Positions 57,306 through 64,000 of a stretch of 64,000 bases of DNA are shown in pieces; the stretch's first letter is position 1; the number at the start of each line of letters is the position of its first letter. The notes beneath the pieces were generated by a model that worked only from the letters and a program-made list of their open reading frames with translations, made no database searches and was not told the DNA's origin. This DNA is from Desmodus rotundus (Eukaryota > Chordata > Mammalia > Chiroptera > Phyllostomidae), in assembly GCF_022682495.2 (NCBI RefSeq), contig NC_071397.1:6043082-6107081 (forward strand), written 5' to 3'. A program made the position numbers and the translations under genes.

Positions 57306-59037
57306 CTGGGAGCTAGGCATACCAAGATAAAAACCGGCATCATGAACACAGCCAGGCTCTACAACGTATAAAAGCTACACCAACAAAGGAAAGGCCACAT
57401 GGGAGAGACGAAATGAGGAAAGAGGAGTATAAATAATGCCCATTGATAAATAAGAGGAGATGTATTTTCTAAAAGCCACAGACGATGACTGAGGCCATGT
57501 TTTAAGATGGGTGAAGTGCACAGACTCTCTTTCAAGGCTGGTTTTATATCCATGATGATTTGTCCTGGGAGTTATGTTCCTACTGTTTCAAATTAAATAC
57601 AAGCACAGAGTCCTTCAGCACATCAGACACTTTGGTTGTTGCACCGCTTATTTTTTAATCCAATGCAATAGTAATAAACTGAGTCGATGCAGACTCGATC
57701 ACGCCCTCCACATCAGGGCGCCTCTGTCGCTCTCAAAGTATCCCTAGGCAGGTCTGAGATACAGAATCTTCACTCAATTTCTTGTCCCTCTCATTTTAAT
57801 CCATTCAAAATTCCGCTAATAAAAGAATAACCACCATACCTGAGACACTTTAGACCCCCTTTGGGGAAATGAAATTGATTTTCTTTATTTTCACACAAGA
57901 GGATCACTGGGTAACAATATTGTCTGGTCATACCCATAAAAAAATGTAGGCAACATTCTTTACTATAGCAGAGGCTGAAGGATTTTGTGGTGGAAGTAAG
58001 AATTCAGCCTGATGTTGCTATGTCATAAATTTGATAAGTAAAAGGGTATCTTCTGACCAAGAGAAGTAAGTGCTGCGGGGCACCCACCTGCTCCAAGTCA
58101 GCCACAGGGGGAGATTAGTCAAGGCCACAGGTAAGGATAAGGAGGTTACTGAGTGAGGGACCAGCTCCACATTTTCCCTACTTTACACCTACCGTATCCC
58201 TCCCCTTCTTTTCTTGTCACCCTAACCAAATGAACCTGCCTTTGATCCTTCGACTCTAAGGTAAAGAATATCTGAGGGCACTTTTCAAGGAGAAAATTAC
58301 AACAGAAAAAAATACAACACAATTTTGGGAGCCTTAAACCACCTTCCCCAACTCCCAATTTCATTATTTGTATAGGTTTTACAGAATTTCATAAAGGAAG
58401 TTTAAAATATGGCTTAGACCTAAAAGAAGAATATGAAATAGTAGGACAGTAGTTCATCAATACTTTTTAAAACAAACTAACATGGGACTGCAATACTTAA
58501 CAACAATAAAAGCTAAGGCGCTCTGACTGAAGGAACTGTGTGAGCCTGAAGCCCCACCAGCTCAGCCTCCCTTTCCCCAAACCAAACCCCACTAGAAACA
58601 CCTGCTCTGTCAAACCCCACAGATATCCACTGATCAGGAAAAAGAACACAGAGATTCAGAATATGCACACTAGCACCCCAAAATCTCCTCCTGGCACTGA
58701 GGACTGCCAGGGAAGCCTCCAGAAATACTCTCATAGCTGCTGTGGGAGGAACAACCCCCCTAACCAGAACTGCTTTCAAGGTGCAGCATGCAGTTAAGAA
58801 AGTTCTTCCACTTCTCAGTGTTCCCTGTCCCTTCGTATTCCTCTGCATGTCTACTACATAAAAACAACACAAAACACTTGGACATACAGTTCCACAGCAC
58901 ACTGTACATTTTAAGATGCTCAATTTTCCACAGTTCCCATAAGTTTTAGTTGGGATGCATTGAAAACTCTTCCGTGAGGCCCAAAAATGTAATCTGTTCC
59001 TCAAAGTCCAAATCTCCATAGATACACATCAAAATCA
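57306..59037. other. Unassigned intronic sequence next to the BTBD9 120-bp exon
   Basis: No repeat is recognised. The longest non-repeat open frame of the window (168 codons, minus, 58513-59019) is here but has no family features. Confidence 0.45.
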
Positions 59038-59043
59038 TTTATT
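59038..59043 (-). promoter_or_regulatory. BTBD9: Candidate intronic polyadenylation signal of BTBD9
   Basis: The minus strand reads AATAAA here, 16 bases past the exon end. It overlaps the in-frame TGA met when the donor is not used (AATAAATGA), and a GU-rich stretch, TGATGTGTATCT, follows within about 10-20 bases. These are the parts of a mammalian poly(A) site. Whether it is used depends on U1 protection at the weak GTTAGT donor. Hexamer occurrence by chance is common, so this is only a candidate. Confidence 0.3.
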
Positions 59044-59059
59044 AGCTATGAGAACTAAC

Positions 59060-59179
59060 CTGCAAACACGGGCTGGAAAATATAACTTTTGCCAAGAACG
59101 ACATAGATACTGTGAATGATCAATCACCCTGATCCAATCAAGTTCATCCATCGACACTTCAATGAAGTATGAATAAGAC
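59060..59179 (-). CDS. BTBD9: BTBD9 internal coding exon (120 bp), F5/8C-like domain, second part
   Basis: This is the next exon of the same transcript, too short to appear in simple ORF scans. Read on the minus strand it gives SYSYFIEVSMDELDWIRVID followed by HSQYLCRSWQKLYFPARVC. This is the continuation of the BTBD9 discoidin-like domain (beta strands with the Ser-Tyr-Ser-Tyr-Phe, Asp-Trp and Cys-Arg-Ser-Trp-Gln features). The acceptor TAG lies at 59180-59182 behind an almost pure pyrimidine run of about 30 bases. The first base G completes the Arg codon split with the 220-bp exon, and the exon ends in AG, phase 2. The donor is GTTAGT (59054-59059), weaker than consensus because of T at +3. 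Reading through the donor reaches a stop after eight codons. The following exons, with the second discoidin-like domain, were not found in this window. Confidence 0.95.
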
Positions 59180-59399
59180 CTATGAATCAAAAAAAAAAAG
59201 AAAGAAAAAAGCAGAAAAAAGAACCAAATTAAAATAACAACACAATGTTATACTTTAATAAAACATTAAAAGGCACAAAAACTATACTATTTGTGAATTA
59301 CATTTTCTGCTTCACAATCACATCTGGATAATGATGAAATCTATATAGATCCCCTACTACAGCATTCACCACAACGCGTTGAAATTCTCTCTCAGCACA

Positions 59400-59515
59400 T
59401 CTGGCTGCTGTATTAGATCACAAACTGCTTAAGAACAAATACCATGCCATATTTGTTTTCAAATATCCATGGTCTAGCACGGCGCTTGGCACACATCAGG
59501 CATGCAGACATTTGT
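59400..59515 (+). mobile_element. L2 3' tail
   Basis: ATCACAAACTGCTTAAGAAC, GGTCTAGCACGGCGCTTGGC and CAGGCATGCAGACATTTGTT. Confidence 0.65.
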
Positions 59516-60576
59516 TCCTCTTCAAACAGAGCCGGGATACCTGGCTCACCCCAGATCAGCAGATTAATGAGGCCCTGGCAAAGACAGGACAGAAAACAGA
59601 AGTAGCTGTCCCTTCTCCTTCTACCTTCCCTGGCCTGGAAACTCAGCCCTACACTCCCCAGAGGAAAGCCAACTCGAATGGTTCCCCACAGAGGCCATCT
59701 TCTCTCCTGCTCCCTCCCAGTCTCTTACCACCTCACACATACATGCAGCCTGCGGGAAAATATATGACATGGGTGAAGAGATAATATGTGTTTATTTTGG
59801 GTGCAACTTAAAATTTGCCAGCTAATAATCTGGCAGTAATGAAAATAGCCTATCGTCTTTCCCTTGTCGGCTACACTGGACCATTACATGCTGGTCCCAT
59901 ACTGAACAAATCTATATTCCCCTGTCATAAGCCAAATTTAAATTTGAGATGCAGGTATTACTTGTACTGTAATATCAACAGGAACAATCTCAGAAGATTT
60001 AGGTGGCCATAAATGTCAGCCTGCAACCAACAGTTGTGATCAGAAAAGGTCAGCTCCCTTTGTGCCATCCCCTCGTTCTCTGCTGGCCTCTCTCGCCCAT
60101 TCATTTTATCACTCAGTCTCAGTCTGGTTATAACCTTTCACTGAACCCCTCTGGATTATCAGTAATGCAGGATATAAATTTACAACACATGTCAGAATCT
60201 TTTCGGTTTAAGATTCTGAATTTTTCACCTTTGCTTAGAATGATAACAACTTCTGTGAGAAAAGAATGTTATATGGTAAACTTAAGTCCCCTGTGAATGA
60301 AACACACATACTAAAACAAAGTGGCCTACAAGTATTTAACATCGTGGAAACGACCATGGCTACTTTCAGTTTCAAACATGCTAACCTTTTCTTTTATCAT
60401 TTTTATACTATTTCAGTATTAATTAAATGAGTGAGTATATGTGTAAAGGTTTTTATAATAGTTCATACCACATAAAAAGCAATGAAAATGCTGTGTAAGT
60501 ATTTTACTATTATTAATCAGACTCTTAGAAATGATATGTGAATTACTTCCATTTTTCCAAGCATCATATTAAATCC

Positions 60577-60945
60577 AACGAGATATATGGAGAGTATTAT
60601 GCTAAGTGAAATAAGACAGGTGGTGAAAGACAAATACCTTATGATCTCACCTATAAGTGGAACCTAATCAACAAAACAAACAAGTGAGCAAAATAGAACC
60701 AGAGACACTGAAATAAAGAACAAAACTGACAGTGACCAGAGGGGAGGGGGCTGATAACAGGGGAAAGAAGGGGAAAGGTTATACATATAAAGGACCTATG
60801 GACAAAGACAATGGGGACAGGGGGTAAGATTAAATGTGAGGGGGCGTGGGTAGGGCAAGGGAGAGTAATGGGGGAAAATGGGGATAACTGTAATTGAACA
60901 ATAAAAAATAAAAATAAAAAATACATTAATTTAAAAAAAAAACGG
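60577..60945 (+). mobile_element. L1 3' end, 5'-truncated
   Basis: GGAGAGTATTATGCTAAGTG, CCTTATGATCTCACCTATAA, a G-rich tract (about 60735-60885), then ACTGTAATTGAACAATAAAA and an A-rich tail. Confidence 0.88.
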
Positions 60946-61554
60946 ATAACTTGGGGACCCTAAAGACCCACGCACAAGAATTGCTGACTCCCACTTCATA
61001 AAGCTTCCCTCATAACCTAAATGGTCAGGGTGGTGGCCAGTGGAGCTAACAAGAAAATGAACTAACCTGCAAGATCTGCAGGGTATCATCACTAATAATA
61101 TTAAGCCCTTCATGCCCAGACTCAAAGAAGCATAAGTAGGACCTAGGGGACCCACTGTACATCAAATTTTCGGTGTGTAGGGTTTAAGTTAATGATAAGC
61201 TGCAATGAGAGAGACAGTTCAGTTCTTGGTCGCCCATTACAGCTCTGCTACTTTGGCCATCATGGCTGAACCCCAGAAACCACAGTGGGTAAAAGTGTAA
61301 GAATGGCTAGAAGGAGGGCAGAACCTTGAAGCTACAGAAAAAGTGGGTAGACTCCTAGGCTAGAGACCACCAAATTTTTTCACAAATTTGTTTTGAGGAT
61401 GATATTTATCCACACACTAAAAAATATTGTTTTTCTTCATTCATAAGATAAAATGCATTTTACAAGTTGTTTTAACATCCGAAAGGAAGGAATCAAGTAA
61501 ATACACAATGGGAACCCATAGGGTAGAATACCAGACAACAATATAAAGTAACTT

Positions 61555-62106
61555 TTAGAGGAATATTTTTAAAGGGTAATCCTAAGAACCCTGAAACACC
61601 AATCCAAAGAACCTATGCACCCCAATGTTCATAGCAGCACAATTTACGATAGCCATGTGCTAGAAGAAGCAACCTAAGTGCCCATCATCAGCAAATGAGT
61701 GGATCAAAAAACTATGGTACATTTACACAATGGAGTTCTACGAAGCAGAAAGAAAGAAGGAGCTCCTACCCTTTGCAACAGCATGGATGGAACTGGAGAG
61801 CATTATGCTAAGTGAAATAAGCCAGGCGGTGAGGAACAAATACCATATGATCTCACCTTTAACTGGAACATAATCAACAGAAGAAAAAAGCAAACAAAAT
61901 ATAACCAGAGACACTGAAGTTAAGAACAATCTAACAATAGCCAGAGGGGAGGGGGGAGGGAACAGTGGGGAGAAGGGTTTTCAAGAACTACTATAAAGGA
62001 CACATGGACAAAACCAAGGGGGAGGGAGGAAGTAAGAGAGGAAGTGGTTTGGCTGGGATGGGGGGAGTGGTGGGGAGAAAATGCAGACAACTGTAATTGA
62101 ACAACA
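61555..62106 (+). mobile_element. L1 3' end, 5'-truncated, with likely target duplication
   Basis: CACCCCAATGTTCATAGCAG, CAACAGCATGGATGGAACTG, TTATGCTAAGTGAAATAAGC, a G-rich 3'UTR tract and TGTAATTGAACAACAATAAA. ATAAAGTAACTT occurs at 61543-61554 and 62107-62118 and is the probable target duplication. Confidence 0.88.
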
Positions 62107-62700
62107 ATAAAGTAACTTAAAAAAATAAAATTAAAAATTAAAAAAACAAGTGGAAACATTATCCTTAAAAAAATTAAAAAATAAATGAAATCTTTAGAAA
62201 AAGAAAAAATAAATAAAGGCTAAAATATTCACAATGTATTAATTAAAAGTGAAGTTAGCTTTTTACACACCTAATCTTTATTTTGTAAAACTATGTGTGA
62301 TTTGTACTGGTTTCTGTTTTGCGTGCACGTGTGACAGGGAAGAAGAGAAAGAGAGAAAAACATACTATGCGTAACAAAAACACTGATTAGATATGTACAA
62401 AAATTAATGATGGGTGGTGAGATTACCGGCAATTTTTATTTCCTTGTGCTTTTCTTTATGTCCTATGTTTTCCACAATAGACACACATTCATCATTTTCA
62501 TAAGCAGAAAAAGCAAAAAAGTTATTTTTTAAAGGAATAGATCTTTTAACTCTTCCCCCAGAACTAAACTTCAAGAGAAATAGCCAAGTGGCTACAAAGA
62601 AATAAATCATCAAATCTGTAAAACCAAAGTAAATGACCACAAGGTGAGGCCACCTCAATCAAATACAATGTTAGTGTCTCTCCAAGTTGGACAGACTCAC

Positions 62701-62920
62701 CGGCTATCTCGGTCCCACAGTAGTATCCGTATGTGATTGATAATGGACGGCTGACCTAGCTTAATCTCAATGCCAGAACGGCAGTCATCATCAATTGGAT
62801 GCCTCGAAAATCCATGGTCCAAATCATAATTTTGAGTATCACCATCTAGTAAGGCAGATTTCAGCTCTCCTTTTACAACCTGGGCTCCATACTTCATAGT
62901 TGCAATGTTTTCTTCTGGTA
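62701..62920 (-). CDS. BTBD9: BTBD9 internal coding exon (220 bp), F5/8C-like domain, first part
   Basis: On the minus strand this exon encodes the BTBD9 stretch containing EENIATMKYGAQVVKGELKS, then LLDGDTQNYDLDHGF, and ends in LLWDRDSR. I recognise it as the C-terminal half of BTBD9, a BTB-BACK-domain protein, probably a Cullin-3 ubiquitin-ligase adaptor, whose C-terminal half holds two discoidin (F5/8C)-like domains. Human intronic BTBD9 variants are associated with restless legs syndrome (known from the literature). Seen directly: the acceptor is at 62921-62922 (AG after a T-rich tract, AACTGTAG), and the strong donor GTGAGT occupies 62695-62700. The exon starts with the last two bases of a codon and ends with the first two (CG), which are completed by the G opening the next exon to give Arg. 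There is no internal stop. The BTB and BACK exons must lie beyond the right edge. Confidence 0.96.
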
Positions 62921-64000
62921 CTACAGTTAAAAATACAAAAAGACAAGATTAATGGTTATTAAATTATTCTATAATTTGGGGGAAAAGATAAAATGCTACC
63001 ATTCTAGCTGATTCTTGTATGTGCATTTAATTTTTAAATGGCAGAGAAAAGTCTATGGAGATAGAACATACGGAATGTCTATAAGGATTAAGGTACTATC
63101 CACAGTTTAAATTTAATGACACCATCATAGCCACAGAGTGCTTGGGACTAATGTTACTAAGAAAAAGTTGATAATTTGGGGCGTGGGGAACATGTACTAA
63201 CACAAACAAATTACCTCTGCTGAGTTCCTTCTATTAGTAGCTTTAATTTAATATCTACTGGACAAAAATAGCAGGTAAGATGACCTATACCTGCTGTCTG
63301 GACTGAACACAATGTATAAAAAGCAAAGCAAACAGGTCAGACATCTGATAAAATAACAGAAAAAGAGAGTTTCCAATATAGCAGAGCTATTGGTCATACA
63401 TGGGTGTACTATATCAATTAATTTACCTAAAATATATATGTTTAAAAGAAGATATGTTTTTACTTCACTTATTTTTAAAAATGAAAATTCAGACGGTCTG
63501 TCATCAAAATCAGTATTATGGCTAAGTAAATACCCTTCCTTCTCCAACAGTAGATTTAGTAAGTGGCGATTGTTCCTGGGACTCTGAAGTCCTCTATGCA
63601 CATTTTGCCTCACAGATCTGGAACCCACCCTCCAGGTACTAACATTCTAAAACACTCTCCATGGAGAGACCAGAGGCAGCATAAAATGGATGTCAAGAGT
63701 GTTTGCTTCAACGAGTTTAAATAGTGTTCTCCACCTTTAACCAAGTGTATCACTTTGGGACGTTACCTCCTCTGAACTTAAATTTCTCAATAGGGCAATA
63801 TCTATCCCCCAGGTGTTTCTGTTTTGTTTGTTTGTTTTGTTTCAAGGGGTAAATGAGATGATGTTTGCAAGGCACACAGGAAGCTCTAAAAAAAGACCAT
63901 CATTATTATTATGAACCATATTTTAAAAAGCACACAATAATAAGAGAACTAAGCAAGTTTACACACTATAAATAAATAGTGAATTCTCACAGTACACATA
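62921..64000 (-). other. BTBD9: BTBD9 intron upstream of the 220-bp exon (3' part only)
   Basis: Intronic from the acceptor at 62921 to the window edge. It holds one probable MIR (about 63700-63900). The 126-codon minus-strand frame at 63248-63628 has no BTBD9 similarity and looks fortuitous. Confidence 0.85.
63700..63900 (+). repeat. MIR SINE relic
   Basis: CTCCTCTGAACTTAAATTTC, GGGTAAATGAGATGATGTTT and GCAAGGCACACAGGAAGCTC fit the MIR core and 3' side. A small (TTTG)n run lies within it. Confidence 0.65.

Larger units (their letters stand above)
1..59059 (-). other. BTBD9: BTBD9 intron (downstream of the 120-bp exon), at least 59 kb, 3' end not in window
   Basis: This is inferred from the donor at 59054-59059 and from the absence of any further BTBD9 coding segment, in particular the expected continuation through the Gly-Thr-His-Asn block and the second discoidin-like domain. 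BTBD9 has very large introns in mammals, so 59 kb is unremarkable. The contents are mainly dispersed repeats, listed separately. Confidence 0.85.
59180..62700 (-). other. BTBD9: BTBD9 intron between the 220-bp and 120-bp exons
   Basis: A complete 3521-bp intron: donor GTGAGT at 62695-62700, acceptor TAG at 59180-59182 with a long T-rich polypyrimidine tract. It contains an L2 3' tail (59400-59515) and two same-orientation L1 3' ends (60577-60945 and 61555-62106), all antisense to the transcript. I see no repeat or coding signal in 59516-60576, 60946-61554 or 62119-62694. Confidence 0.93.

Noticed and set aside
58513..59019. 168-codon minus-strand frame just downstream of the BTBD9 120-bp exon.
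   Set aside because: No recognisable domain, Cys-rich irregular composition and no splice link in frame with the exon, where the read-through frame stops at about 59036. Longest non-repeat frame by chance is more likely, though transcript data would settle it.

Overview
This window is mammalian, almost certainly bat, nuclear DNA lying inside one large gene. Seven tRNA-derived SINEs of the bat VES type plus a partial eighth, an L1, half-L1 (HAL1-like) elements, L2/MIR relics, a mariner, a hAT MITE, a Tigger-type element and MER5A make up most of what can be recognised. There is no bacterial-style gene density, no CRISPR array and no RNA gene. VES SINEs are the evidence for Chiroptera. I cannot fix the species.

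The only host gene supported is BTBD9, on the minus strand. Two consecutive internal coding exons lie near the right end: 62701-62920 (220 bp) and 59060-59179 (120 bp). They have matching reading phase and good splice sites, and encode most of one F5/8C (discoidin)-like domain of this BTB-BACK protein. Everything else is intron: the start of an upstream intron (62921-64000), a 3.5 kb intron between the exons (59180-62700), and at least 59 kb of the downstream intron (1-59059). An AATAAA hexamer and an in-frame stop sit just past the donor of the 120-bp exon, so a shortened transcript is possible.

Layout from left to right. 1-6.5 kb is an old L1 scrap, a hAT MITE, and L2 sequence split by a SINE and by HAL1 copy 1. 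6.9-10.4 kb holds an older HAL1/L1 relic (minus) head-to-head with full-length HAL1 copy 2 (plus). 10.9-14.4 kb holds a SINE stub followed by an L1 with its 5' end but no 3' half. 14.4-20 kb is mostly unassigned. 20-24.4 kb has two SINEs, a mariner, a MIR and an L2. 27-33 kb is L2 and MIR relics, a TA microsatellite and a SINE. 36.6-37.5 kb is a Tigger/MER44-type DNA transposon. 41.5-45.6 kb is a long L2 with HAL1 copy 3 (minus) nested inside. 46-47 kb has MER5A and an old L1. 50-57 kb has three SINEs, L2, MIR and an old L1. 60.5-62.1 kb has two L1 3' ends.

The most distinctive content is the HAL1 group: three full-length, target-site-flanked elements, each with an L1-type 5'UTR, ORF1 and a G-rich 3'UTR but no ORF2. 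One has an ORF1 broken by a single stop codon. Another carries two different 3' ends in tandem. I found no sign of a wholly new biological system; the findings are mobile-element structure, transcript-processing signals and some unassigned CpG-bearing or open-frame stretches.
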